From the NCBI GenBank assembly GCA_012719125.1, contig JAAYAY010000057.1:60777-124776 (forward strand): a stretch of DNA of 64,000 nt. The letters run 5' to 3'. Below the pieces are notes generated by a model that was given only the letters and a program-made list of their open reading frames with translations, made no database searches and was not told the DNA's origin. The translations under genes and the position numbers were made by a program. Positions 9,016 through 17,837 of this stretch are shown piece by piece. The stretch is from Planctomycetaceae bacterium. Lineage in GTDB: Bacteria > Planctomycetota > Planctomycetia > Pirellulales > Thermoguttaceae. Each line of letters begins with the position of its first letter. Within the stretch, counting starts at the first letter, position 1.

Positions 9016-10701
9016 ATGAAATCGATCCCCGTTGTCTTGAGCTTCCTGACCAATCCTGGTCGGCGTCGAAATCTCCTCGTGCTCGGCCGACTGGTCGTCA
9101 TGTTCGCGTTGCTCGTGTTCCTTTTCACCGTCGCCTTTCATTACGTAATGGCCTGGGAAGGACGCCAGTTCAGTTGGGCCACCGGCGTCTACTGGGTGCT
9201 CGTCGTGATGTCGACCCTCGGTTTCGGCGACATCACCTTCCATTCCGATCTCGGGCGAATTTTCTCCGTCGTGGTGTTGCTGTCCGGCACCGTCTTCATG
9301 TTGGTCCTCCTGCCCTTCATGTTCATCCAGTTCTTTTATGTTCCCTGGATGGAAGCCCAGGCCGCGGCACGCGCCCCCCGCACGCTTTCCCCGAAGACCG
9401 CCGGGCATGTCATCCTGACCGGGCTCGACGCGGTTGAGGCCGCTCTTATCCGCCTCCTCATCCGCTCCCAGAAGGCCTACGTTATCCTGGTCGCCGACCT
9501 GACCGAGGCGTTGCGGCTCCATGACGAAGGATATCGCGTCATGCTCGGGGACCTGGACGATCCGGATACCTACAACCGTGCGCGTGTGGACCAGGCAGCG
9601 CTCGTCGTCACCGCACGGTCAGACACCACCAACACCAACGTGGCGTTCACCGTCCGGGAGATCTCCGCGTCGGTGCCGATCGCGGCTACCGCGTCTTCGG
9701 CCGCTTCGGTAGACATCCTGCAATTGGCCGGCTGCAACCGCGTGCTGCAATTCCACGAGATGTTGGGCCAGGGCCTGGCCAGGCGGATCCTCGGACAGGA
9801 TGCCAAGACGCACGTCATCGGCCAATTCGGCGAACTGTTGATCGCCGAAGCTGCTGCGATGCACACTCCGCTGGTCGGTCGCAGCCTGCGCGACATCCGC
9901 CTGCGCGATCACGCCAACGTCAACGTGGTCGGCGTCTGGGACCGCGGCCGTTTTCAGATTGCCGGCCCCGAAACCCATATCCAGGCAACCTCCGTCCTCG
10001 TCCTCGCCGGCTCGCGCGAGCAACTCGACGCCTACGACGCGTTGTTCTGCATCTACGAACGCAGGGAAAAGCCGGTTGTCATCATCGGAGGCGGTCTGGT
10101 GGGACGGGCCGTCGCCGCCACCCTCCAGGAGGAAGGAATCGACTACCGGATTATCGACCGGCAACCGAAACGCCTGCCCAATCCTGCAAAAACCATCTCG
10201 GGAGACGCGGCCGAGCTGGAGGTGCTGCAGAAAGCCGGCATTATGGAAACCGGCTCGGTCGTCATCACCACCCACGACGACGACATGAATGTGTACCTCA
10301 CCATCTACTGCCGCCGCCTGCGCCCGGACATCCATATTCTGGGCCGCGCGAACCTGGAGCGAAACACCTCCACGCTGCACCGTGCCGGGGCCGACTTCGT
10401 CATGTCCTACGCCAGCATGGGCGCGAATGTGTTGTTCAACTCGCTCGAATCGGCCGACATCCTCCTCCTGGCCGAAGGGCTCGACGTCTTCCGCATCCCC
10501 ATGCCGGCGACTCTCGCCGGACAATCGCTGGCAGAAAGCGGCATTCGCGAAACCAGCGGCTGCAACGTCGTCGCCGTCGTCGAGGGCGGCCGCTTCGACG
10601 TCAATCCCGACGCCCGCCGGCCCCTCCCTGCCGATGCCGAACTGGTCGTGATCGGCGACGTCGAGTCGGAAACGCGTTTCTTCTCCAGGTTCGATCTGTA
10701 G
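9016..10701 (+). CDS. Potassium channel with two RCK/TrkA domains
   Basis: A 561-aa membrane protein. Two transmembrane helices (about 22-43 and 82-108) flank a pore loop with the selectivity filter TLGFGD at 67-72, as in two-TM K+ channels. The cytoplasmic part has two tandem TrkA-N/TrkA-C units. The first (from HVILTGLDA near 130) has a degenerate nucleotide-binding glycine motif; the second has an intact one, VVIIGGGLVGRAVA near 350, typical of NAD(H)-binding RCK domains. The ATG at 9016 is favoured over 8950 because the hydrophobic domain follows closely and a GGA-type site precedes it. It probably mediates regulated K+ flux across the inner membrane. It converges on the ABC permease gene with only 14 bases between. 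Confidence 0.9.
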   Translation: MKSIPVVLSFLTNPGRRRNLLVLGRLVVMFALLVFLFTVAFHYVMAWEGRQFSWATGVYWVLVVMSTLGFGDITFHSDLGRIFSVVVLLSGTVFMLVLLPFMFIQFFYVPWMEAQAAARAPRTLSPKTAGHVILTGLDAVEAALIRLLIRSQKAYVILVADLTEALRLHDEGYRVMLGDLDDPDTYNRARVDQAALVVTARSDTTNTNVAFTVREISASVPIAATASSAASVDILQLAGCNRVLQFHEMLGQGLARRILGQDAKTHVIGQFGELLIAEAAAMHTPLVGRSLRDIRLRDHANVNVVGVWDRGRFQIAGPETHIQATSVLVLAGSREQLDAYDALFCIYERREKPVVIIGGGLVGRAVAATLQEEGIDYRIIDRQPKRLPNPAKTISGDAAELEVLQKAGIMETGSVVITTHDDDMNVYLTIYCRRLRPDIHILGRANLERNTSTLHRAGADFVMSYASMGANVLFNSLESADILLLAEGLDVFRIPMPATLAGQSLAESGIRETSGCNVVAVVEGGRFDVNPDARRPLPADAELVVIGDVESETRFFSRFDL

Positions 10702-10715
10702 AAACGTCGGCCCCG

Positions 10716-11243
10716 TTATGTGCCCGGCAGATCCGTCTCCTTCTCCTCCACGAAATCCAGATCGATGAACACTCCCGGCACGGCGCCGGGATCCACTTGC
10801 GCCGCAGGGCGCGCCGGATACCACAGAAACGGTTTCGACGTGTCGTGCTGGCCGAGGAAAGAGACGTCTGCACCGAAAAGGCTGAGGTTAGCCCGGTTCG
10901 CGTTACGTTCCTCAATCGCTCGATTGAGATCCTCGCTCGCACCGTCCGGAGCGAAGTAGAACGGCTCGCGGGCGACCGGGATAACCGGCAGGCGGGCGAG
11001 GTACTTCCTCTCGACCAACGCGTCGAGCGACTCGGGGAGCCGACCGTGATCCTTGACGTACATCCTCAGCGCCAGATAGAGAATCGTTCCCCGGCGCTGC
11101 GACTCGGCCGCGTACAGCGCGTCCTTCAGAATCCAATCAAAACCGTCCAAGGCCATGAATAGTCGAGACTGCCGTTGGAGGTTCTCGAACTCCTCGTCAA
11201 AGGACCATTGGTACCAGACAGGTTGGGCCGGGTCATAGGGCAC
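10716..11243 (-). pseudogene. Detached C-terminal part of the ABC permease protein
   Basis: A 175-codon frame continuing in exactly the same reading frame as the permease upstream, separated from it only by a TAG stop (11250-11252) and two codons. It could restart at the GTG at 11243, but without a clear ribosome site. It contains YLALRMYVKDHGRLPESLDALV, a pattern found in C-terminal regions of large planctomycete proteins, then RLPVIPVAREPFYFAPDG. I read it as the tail of one ancestral protein cut by a nonsense change. Independent translation or stop readthrough cannot be excluded. Confidence 0.65.
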
Positions 11244-11249
11244 AAGGTC

Positions 11250-13463
11250 CTAGCTTCTCAACAACCTAGAACGTTCAACCTTGAATCCCCGTAGGTCGAC
11301 GTCGAGGCGACGACGGGGTTCCAGCCCCTCGACGGCCTGATCGTAGACCACCGCTCTCTCGTATTCCGTGGCCCGGTCGGCTCCAATGCGGAACGCGCGA
11401 TCGAGCAACCGGAGACCACGCTCTCGCTCGAACGAGAACCAACGATAACGCCAAGGCAACGCCTTGCAGTGGAAGCCATACTTGTCGTAGTTGTTCTTGC
11501 CGCCGGCATTCTCTCGAGGACCGTCCTGCAACCAGACTATGTCCCGCTGGCAATCAGCGGCCAGCCACTCGGCACAGCCGGTCCGCTCCTCCCCCCAACC
11601 CTCGAGGAATTCAATGGCGCCGCGGAGCCGGTCGTTGGGAATCCCCGGTCGGCGGGCCACGTCGCGGAGCGTGGCGTTCAATTGTGCCTCGGCAAGGAGC
11701 ATGTTCCAGTACCCACCCGCCGCCCCGACCTGCAATCGCGTGTGCAGGTGCGGTGAGTTCTCGTCCCAGGGGCGTCTGAGCAAGGAAGAAACGCTCGCTT
11801 CGTGCACGCGGCGTTGTGCATTCAGGACCTTTTCCATCCACGAGCGAGGCTGGGTCTCGGGACCATACGTTGTATTCTGCTTCATCGCTTGCCACGGCAA
11901 GCCAAGTGTGCTTCCAAGCTGGCTGGCCGAATCGTAGGGCCGGATCTCGTGAACCCGATGGTAGGTCAGGGCCTGGTAGGTGAACACCGTCGCCGCAACG
12001 ATCAGCAGCAGCGGTACTCGCATCGCCCGCCACGAGTTGTCCTGCCGAAGCCGCGTGCTTGCCAACAGCCGGCTGCCGATCAGCAGGGCGAGCAACATGG
12101 GCACCACGCCCAATTCCCATCCCAGTCCCAAATAAAAGACCCCTATACCGATCCAGAACGCGAAGCATGCAGTCAACACGGGAGCTGCGAGCAAGGCGAT
12201 GATCCGGCTGCGAATGAACATCGAGCAGGCCTGGCCAATCACCAGCACCGAGACGTAGCCGAGTATGACGAAGAGAACGGCCAGGGGCCAGAAGAAGGCC
12301 CGGTCGTTCAGGGGCATCGACACCCGGAGCATCCCCAGCACGACGATCGCCGGTAGCAGCAGGACCACCACCATGACGGCCAGGCGGCTCAGCCAAATCT
12401 CCCACGGAGAAACGCCATCCCGCGCCAACTGGAGGAACCGAACCTTCTGATCCGCGCCGAACGCGTAGCCGGCCAAGAGCGGCGAAAACCCGAGTACCGC
12501 AAGAAGAATGTACGCATTGCACTCGGCGATGAGCGCTTCCCTGCGATCCGGCTGGACGATCTCCACCTTGGAGAGATAGTAGAGCCCGGCCCACACCAAA
12601 ACCGCAAGGCACAACTCCCAATAGACAATCACTGGCGTGCGGATCTGCCGCCACGCTTGCCAGACCAACCGTATCGTACGGCCCCGACAAGGACGATCGC
12701 ACGAATCCCACTGCCCTGCCACGGCGGTCGTGCCCGCCTCAACATGCCTGGATCTTGGCAGCGCCAACAGCCGTAACGGCTGCCCCGTCCGGTACCAGAC
12801 TCGTACCAGCGGAATCGCGATCGCCAGGGCCACGGCCGCTACCATCAGCCGCGGCCCGGCTGCGTGGTAATACGCGGCCGTAACCGCCACCGTTCCGCCG
12901 CCCGTTGCCGAGTGATTCACCACCACGGTTATCCAGGCAACCAGGCTCGCCATGGCAATCCCGGCAACCACCGCCCGCAGCGGCCCGCGCACCAGCATCG
13001 ATGCCATCAGCCCCCACGCCAGCCCCTCCAGAATTCCGACCCCGTTCACTCCAAGTGCCAGGGACGCATCTCGCGAACTTGGAAACACGTCCAACCAGAC
13101 CGCCGTCTCTAGCCAGCCAACCATCCCGAGCAACAGGCTGCTCAACACCACCCAACTCAACTTGCCCCACAGATAGGTAAGCCATCCGATCGGCCGCGTT
13201 CGTTGGAAACTGAACGTGCCGGCGTCGGTCTCGGCCGTCAATAGCAGCGCACAACTCGCCGCCGTGTAAATGGCCGTCATGAACAGCGCCATGCCGAAGC
13301 CGAAAGCGACGCTCGGCGGCCGGATCATGTCGAACGTTTCCATCGTCGCCAGCGACGCCTGCAACGTGACCAGCATGGCGAAGATGCCGATGCAGAAGGC
13401 GTACTGCTCGGCCGCTTCCCGCCACAGGATTCGGCCGCACGCCCTGAGACTGAATGCGTTCAT
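11250..13463 (-). CDS. ABC transporter permease, apparently cut by in-frame TAG
   Basis: A 737-aa protein whose first ~550 residues contain many hydrophobic segments (for example FCIGIFAMLVTLQASLA and LLALLIGSRLLA), as in ABC-2-type membrane components; the remainder is soluble and of unknown fold. The ATG at 13463 overlaps the TGA of the ATPase frame by one base (TGATG), implying translational coupling. It would form the export or sensing channel for the adjacent ATPase. The TAG at 11250-11252 ends the frame early: homologous-looking sequence continues in the same frame to 10716. Loss of the soluble tail may inactivate the protein. Confidence 0.75.
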   Translation of the reverse strand: MNAFSLRACGRILWREAAEQYAFCIGIFAMLVTLQASLATMETFDMIRPPSVAFGFGMALFMTAIYTAASCALLLTAETDAGTFSFQRTRPIGWLTYLWGKLSWVVLSSLLLGMVGWLETAVWLDVFPSSRDASLALGVNGVGILEGLAWGLMASMLVRGPLRAVVAGIAMASLVAWITVVVNHSATGGGTVAVTAAYYHAAGPRLMVAAVALAIAIPLVRVWYRTGQPLRLLALPRSRHVEAGTTAVAGQWDSCDRPCRGRTIRLVWQAWRQIRTPVIVYWELCLAVLVWAGLYYLSKVEIVQPDRREALIAECNAYILLAVLGFSPLLAGYAFGADQKVRFLQLARDGVSPWEIWLSRLAVMVVVLLLPAIVVLGMLRVSMPLNDRAFFWPLAVLFVILGYVSVLVIGQACSMFIRSRIIALLAAPVLTACFAFWIGIGVFYLGLGWELGVVPMLLALLIGSRLLASTRLRQDNSWRAMRVPLLLIVAATVFTYQALTYHRVHEIRPYDSASQLGSTLGLPWQAMKQNTTYGPETQPRSWMEKVLNAQRRVHEASVSSLLRRPWDENSPHLHTRLQVGAAGGYWNMLLAEAQLNATLRDVARRPGIPNDRLRGAIEFLEGWGEERTGCAEWLAADCQRDIVWLQDGPRENAGGKNNYDKYGFHCKALPWRYRWFSFERERGLRLLDRAFRIGADRATEYERAVVYDQAVEGLEPRRRLDVDLRGFKVERSRLLRS

Positions 13464-14400
13464 CAGACCGCCTCCCCCAGGCTCGAAACCGGCTTGGCAC
13501 CGCGATCGTTGTCGCCCAGATTGCATTGCATGTACCCCACGAAGATCTCTTCCAGATTGGGACGATGGACGTCCACCGACTCGACGCCCTGCTGGTCGCC
13601 GAGTTCGCCATCCGCGTGTCGGGCATGTCGGTCACCAGCCAGCGCAGCCGCCGCCCCTCCTGCCGGCAATCGATGATCCGTCCTTCCGGCAGTTGCGGAT
13701 CGATCGATTCGCCGGCCAGCGTCATCGAGATCATTCGCGATCGCTGCTTCAGGTCGTCCAGCCGCTCCACCAGCAGCAGATCGCCCCGGCGAATCAACGC
13801 CACATATTCGGCCACCCGTTCCACTTCGTTGATCTGGTGGCTCGACAGAAACACCGTCCGCCCGTCGGCCGCGCGCTGCACCATGCTTTCCAGAAACTCG
13901 CGGCGAACCATGGCGTCGAGTCCCGAAGTGGGTTCGTCGAGAATCAGCAGGTCCGGATCGTGCGATAGCGCCAAGGTCAGCGAGACCTTGGCCCGCATCC
14001 CCTTCGACAGGTTCTTGATCTTCGCCTTCGGCGCTAGCCCGAACTCCCGGGCCATGGCCGAGAAGCGCTCCCAATAGCCCTGGGGATAGAACCCGGCCGC
14101 ATACCAGCCGATCTGCTGGACGGTCATCCAGTCGTAGAGATCCGGCACCTCGGGCACATACCCGACGCGGCGGCGAACCTCCAGATCCTCGGTGGAGCTG
14201 TCATAGCCCAGCACCCGGGCGTGTCCGCTGTCGGGCCGTTCGAGGCCCAGCATGATCCGGATGGCCGTCGTCTTGCCGGCCCCGTTCTCACCCAAGAGCG
14301 CGAAGACCGATCCCTCGGGCACGTTCAGCGTGACATTCCTCAAAGCCTCGGTCGCCTTGAACCGCTTCGATAGTCGATCAAGTTGAATTGCGTCGCTCAT
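13463..14400 (-). pseudogene. ABC transporter ATPase with a -1 frameshift
   Basis: Starting at ATG 14400, the frame shows every ATPase motif: Walker A GENGAGKTT, signature LSKGMRAKV, Walker B LLILDEPTSGLD and the H-loop SSHQ. Near 13600-13620, after LRWLVTDMPDTR, the frame switches: the expected C-terminus, including VESVDVHRPNLEEIFVGYM, continues one frame over and stops at 13463. A single-base deletion explains this; I see no slippery heptamer that would suggest programmed shifting. Product without the tail might still bind ATP. The start overlaps the stop of the GntR gene (ATGA) and the end overlaps the permease start, so the three genes form one operon. A sequencing error is the main alternative. 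Confidence 0.8.
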
Positions 14401-14840
14401 GACTGGGTCTCCTCGCTCTTCTGGATGCCTCTCGTCCCGTTCGTATCTGCCGCCAAGGGAGAACCGTTGTCCAGCAGCCTGAGAAAGGTGCTGCGAATCT
14501 CGCTGTCGGCCAGCCCGCTCTGCCGCAACTCGACCAACGTATCCTGGATGCGTTGCGAGACGATTCCTTCGCGAACCGCGGCCGCTCGCTCGCAGCCGGT
14601 CTCGGCCACGGCCATCCCCATACCACGCCGGACGACGAGAATCCCGTCGTCCTGGAGTTGCCGATAGGCTCGAACCACCGTATTCGGATTGACGGCCAGT
14701 GACTTGGAGACCTCGCGGACCGACGGAACGAGTTCGTGTTCCCGGTAGGCCCGCTGGGCCACGAGAAAGGTCATCTGGCGGATCAACTGCTCGTAGAGCG
14801 GCCGATCGCTGGACGGGTCGATTTGAATCAACATCGCCAT
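14397..14840 (-). CDS. GntR-family (YtrA-type) transcriptional regulator
   Basis: A 147-aa regulator with an N-terminal winged-helix DNA-binding domain (RPLYEQLIRQMTFLVAQ, then VPSVREVSKSLAVNPNTVVRAYRQL) and only a short helical C-terminal part, which is the YtrA architecture. Such repressors usually sit first in an operon with an ABC transporter and control it, as here: the stop overlaps the ATPase start by four bases. Two ATGs, at 14840 and 14834, fit the AGGAGAAGG upstream; I list the first. Strong palindromes about 80-100 bases upstream are likely its operator. Confidence 0.88.
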   Translation of the reverse strand: MAMLIQIDPSSDRPLYEQLIRQMTFLVAQRAYREHELVPSVREVSKSLAVNPNTVVRAYRQLQDDGILVVRRGMGMAVAETGCERAAAVREGIVSQRIQDTLVELRQSGLADSEIRSTFLRLLDNGSPLAADTNGTRGIQKSEETQS

Positions 14841-14917
14841 CCTTCTCCTGGAAAGGGGCTCCGACTGTTTCTCTGTATGGATCCAGCGACACACGAATCC
14901 AACACATCACAGTGTCT

Positions 14918-14946
14918 GTGTATCGCTACCCCGATACACTGTATCG
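14918..14946 (-). promoter_or_regulatory. Overlapping palindromes, likely GntR operator
   Basis: GTGTATCG (14918-14925) and CGATACAC (14932-14939) form a perfect 8-6-8 palindrome. CGATACA (14932-14938) and TGTATCG (14940-14946) form a second, 7-1-7, sharing the middle arm. The GTGTAT/ATACAC character resembles sites of YtrA-type GntR repressors. It lies in front of the GntR-ABC operon and could autoregulate it. Confidence 0.65.
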
Positions 14947-15249
14947 ACTTCACGGTTACCTATCAAGCAGCTTTTCACCCTTGGTTTCCCGTTCGTGCGG
15001 CCTGACCTCCTGATCGCCCATCAACCGACCCTGTTGCCAAGAGGCGTCTCCCCCAATCGGGTCGAGGCAACTTCCCAGCACCAGCGATGTTCTGCACCGA
15101 ATGGACGAGGCCGCGGCGTAAGGCGATTCAGGCACCTGTCCCGTGGAACACACGGTGGGACATACGGCCGACCCCTCCGCCGAACAGGGCCGTTCGCGCA
15201 GGGAAACACCCTGGATACAAACGGAGGTAGGAACCTCTTGACTCTACAA

Positions 15250-15278
15250 TTGCAACTTCCGCCTCTCCAGGGTATACT
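15250..15278 (+). promoter_or_regulatory. Candidate sigma70 promoter for the seven-gene STM401x-like cassette
   Basis: TTGCAA (15250-15255), 17-base spacer, TATACT (15273-15278). The start codon of the first cassette gene follows 40 bases later with a strong GAGGAGG ribosome site (15306-15312). No other promoter-like sequence of this quality was seen before 22.1 kb. Confidence 0.55.
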
Positions 15279-15317
15279 GACCCAGGTCCCATCCGGTCGA
15301 TTTCCGAGGAGGTCTCC

Positions 15318-15617
15318 ATGCAGTATCGACACGGCGACGTCATGATCGAGAATGTTCAGTCGCTCCCCTCACGGAAACGGAAGATGCCCCATACGATCCT
15401 TGCCCACGGCGAAATTACCGGGCACTGCCATCGGGTCGACGGCCACTCCAGCGCGACCCTCTACGAGACTCCGGCCGGCCTCTTCTTGCACGTGACGGCC
15501 GAGAGCGCCACCGTCACTCACGAAGAACATGCCTCGATCTGCCTGGAGAAGGGGTACTATCGCATCTGGCGCCAGCGCGAATATTCGCCCCAGGAGATTC
15601 GGGTCATTCGCGATTGA
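15318..15617 (+). CDS. Conserved-looking 99-aa protein, first gene of the cassette
   Basis: A compact 99-aa cytoplasmic protein with no export signal. It starts MQYRHGDVMIENV and contains HGEITGHCHRVDGHSS, then THEEHASICLEKGYYRIW and a terminal RQREYSPQEIRVIRD. The His-rich GHCHR and HEEH elements on a predicted small beta fold look able to bind metal, somewhat cupin-like (inference). I do not recognise a characterised family. An excellent ribosome site (GAGGAGG) and the promoter just upstream mark it as the cassette leader. The next gene starts 53 bases downstream and deals with a leucine-rich/DUF6745-like product, so a role linked to that protein is plausible. Confidence 0.8.
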   Translation: MQYRHGDVMIENVQSLPSRKRKMPHTILAHGEITGHCHRVDGHSSATLYETPAGLFLHVTAESATVTHEEHASICLEKGYYRIWRQREYSPQEIRVIRD

Positions 15618-15670
15618 TACGTCCGCTCGTGAGCGTCTCCCGATCTGCTTGCCGGAACTGAGGTGGTAGC

Positions 15671-16618
15671 GTGGGCAATGTCCAGGATCTTACTCCCGAG
15701 GAAGCGCGCGACTTCCTGCTCCAGGGAAAGAAGGGAGCCATTCGCGTTCGGGGCCTTATTGATTTGCGCGAGGCCAAGCTCCAGGAACTCTCCGCAACGA
15801 TTTCCTCCCACGATCTCGATGCAAGCGGCTCCGAGTTGCTATCGCTGCCGGCTGGCATCTGCATCGAGTCGCGGCTGATTCTCGACGACTGTGCAAAACT
15901 GGAATCGTTACCCACGGGGCTCGAGTGCGGCTCGATCAGCCTGCGCAACTGCGGCTACCTCAACTCGCTGCCCGAAGGCTTGAGCACTTGGTTTCTCGAT
16001 CTGTCGGAATGCCGGCGGTTCACTTCCTGGCCCGCCCGCGGAACTATCCATCGCGGAACACTGCGGTTGCGAAACTGCATTGAAGTGCGGGCACTGCCCC
16101 CCTGGCTTGGACTGCTTGGCCAGTTGGATCTCTCCGGCTGCGTCGGCCTGGCGGAGGTGCCCGACGGGGTCCGCGTCAGCAGTTGGATCGACGTCGGTGG
16201 AACCGGGATCGCGTCGTTGCCGAGCAGCTTGTCGGGTGCGCCGCTGCGATGGCGAGGTGTTCCGGTGGATCAACGAATCGCCTTTCATCCCGACACACTG
16301 TCCGCCCGCGAAATCCTCGAGGAACGAAACGCCGAGCGGCGACGGGTCATGATTGAGCGCATGGGGTATCTGCGGTTCGCCGAAGATGCCAAGGCCAAAG
16401 TCCTGGACAAGGATCAGGACCCCGGGGGCCAACGCCAGTTGCTATGTATCAAACTCAAGGACGACGAGCCGCTCGTCGGGCTCGCGTGCTTCTGCCCGTC
16501 AACGGGCCGCCAGTACTTTCTACGAGTGCCCCCCACCACCAAGACCTGCCACGAAGCCGCCGCCTGGATCGCAGGATTTGACGACCCACAGTTGTACAAG
16601 CCCGTACTGGAAACATGA
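15671..16618 (+). CDS. Leucine-rich repeat protein with DUF6745-like C-terminus
   Basis: A 315-aa cytoplasmic protein starting at GTG. Residues ~35-215 are short, irregular repeats of the form LxLxxCxxLxxLPxG (LILDDCAKLESLPTGL, LDLSGCVGLAEVPDGV), building a curved binding surface. The C-terminal ~90 residues (RRRVMIERMGYLRFAED, then CPSTGRQYFLRVPPTTKT and AAAWIAGFDDP) resemble the end of DUF6745 proteins, where a similar FLRVPP...EAxAW block occurs. No catalytic motif is seen. It ends 16 bases before the STM4015-like gene and probably works with it as a recognition or scaffold component. Confidence 0.8.
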   Translation: MGNVQDLTPEEARDFLLQGKKGAIRVRGLIDLREAKLQELSATISSHDLDASGSELLSLPAGICIESRLILDDCAKLESLPTGLECGSISLRNCGYLNSLPEGLSTWFLDLSECRRFTSWPARGTIHRGTLRLRNCIEVRALPPWLGLLGQLDLSGCVGLAEVPDGVRVSSWIDVGGTGIASLPSSLSGAPLRWRGVPVDQRIAFHPDTLSAREILEERNAERRRVMIERMGYLRFAEDAKAKVLDKDQDPGGQRQLLCIKLKDDEPLVGLACFCPSTGRQYFLRVPPTTKTCHEAAAWIAGFDDPQLYKPVLET

Positions 16619-16634
16619 GCAGGAGTACCACCCT

Positions 16635-17837
16635 ATGGAACGTCGCGAGTTCGTCTTGATGGACGCCAACTCCAGCAAATTCTGGAACATCGAGTTGGAC
16701 GGCGCCCGTCACACGGTAACCTACGGTCGCATCGGCACCAGCGGGCAGTCCCAGACCAAGGAGTTCTCCTCGGCGGATAAGGCCAAAGCCGACTTCGACA
16801 AACTCGTCGCCTCCAAACTCAAGAAAGGCTACGCCGACGCCGCTGGTGGCGACACGGTCGACGAGAACGACTCGGATCTTCTGCCTCCTGCCGCCTTTGT
16901 CTCCGTCATCAAGCAGGCCGATATCTACGAAAACGTGAAAACCTTTATCGGTAGGAAGGTCGCCGACTACGACCCCGCAAAAGGACCCACTCGCGGCGGC
17001 AAGACGATCTATCGCTTTCGCTCTGACTGGGAAGACGACGTCCTCCAGGAAAACCTGGAGCACTTCCTGGCCACCGACGCTTCGCTCGAGGCAACCGGCA
17101 TCGTCATCGGCTCCTGGTCCGGCGATGACGCCATGAGAGGCCCCGACCTCGTCATTGAGCTGCTCGTCAAGAATGCCGATCGACTGCCGCGACTCGTCGC
17201 CCTCTTCCTCGGCGACATTATTTCCGAGGAAAACGAAATGTCGTGGATCCAACAGACCGACCTGTCACCCTTGCTGGAAGTCTTTTCCAACCTCCAGCTA
17301 CTGAGAACCCGCGGCGGAGCGGGGTTGGAACTCAAGAAGCCCAGGCACGACAAGCTGCGTGCGTTGGCTCTCGAAAGCGGTGGTCTGCCGGTCGAAGTCG
17401 TACGCTCGGTCTGCATTTCCGACTTCCCCAATCTCGAACACCTGGAACTGTGGCTGGGCACCGGACAGTACGGCGGCACCAGTTCCGTGCAGGACCTTCA
17501 GCCTATCCTTTCCGGCAAACTCTTTCCGAAACTCAAGTACCTCGGCCTGCGCAATTGTGAATATGCCGACGATGTCGCCGCGGTGGTCGTCAACAGCCCT
17601 ATCGTGGAGCGGATCGAGACCTTGGACCTGTCGCTCGGCGTCCTCACCGACGAAGGCGCCCAGGCGCTTCTGTCACTCCCCGAAGACGGCTCGCTCAAGA
17701 AGGTGAGCATCCACTACAACTACGTGGGCAAGGACCTGCTCAAGAAGCTCAACAATCTCAAAATCTCCATCGACACCTCCAAACCCTCGACCATGGACGA
17801 AGATGATGAGTGGCGTTTCGTTGCCGTGGGAGAATGA
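16635..17837 (+). CDS. STM4015-family protein: WGR domain plus leucine-rich repeats
   Basis: A 400-aa protein. Residues 1-70 form a WGR domain (YGRIGTSGQSQTKEF), a module best known from DNA- or nucleic-acid-associated proteins such as PARPs and MolR. The remainder matches the STM4015 pattern, with TDASLEATGIVIGSWSGDD, a linker and leucine-rich repeats (FPNLEHLELWLGT, FPKLKYLGLRNCEYADD, SLKKVSIHYNYVG). ATG 16635 is chosen over an in-frame frame opening at 16353 because AGGAG precedes it and the WGR fold begins there. The family travels with two radical SAM enzymes; this member is probably the recognition subunit (inference). Its end overlaps the next gene by 35 bases. Confidence 0.87.
   Translation: MERREFVLMDANSSKFWNIELDGARHTVTYGRIGTSGQSQTKEFSSADKAKADFDKLVASKLKKGYADAAGGDTVDENDSDLLPPAAFVSVIKQADIYENVKTFIGRKVADYDPAKGPTRGGKTIYRFRSDWEDDVLQENLEHFLATDASLEATGIVIGSWSGDDAMRGPDLVIELLVKNADRLPRLVALFLGDIISEENEMSWIQQTDLSPLLEVFSNLQLLRTRGGAGLELKKPRHDKLRALALESGGLPVEVVRSVCISDFPNLEHLELWLGTGQYGGTSSVQDLQPILSGKLFPKLKYLGLRNCEYADDVAAVVVNSPIVERIETLDLSLGVLTDEGAQALLSLPEDGSLKKVSIHYNYVGKDLLKKLNNLKISIDTSKPSTMDEDDEWRFVAVGE

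Noticed and set aside
13600..13620. Programmed -1 frameshift in the ABC ATPase
   Set aside because: No slippery heptamer is visible at the shift point; a single-base deletion is simpler.
12739..14910. Single 723-codon frame across GntR, ATPase and permease
   Set aside because: It joins the true ATPase frame to out-of-frame sequence of the neighbours; motif content stops at the frameshift.
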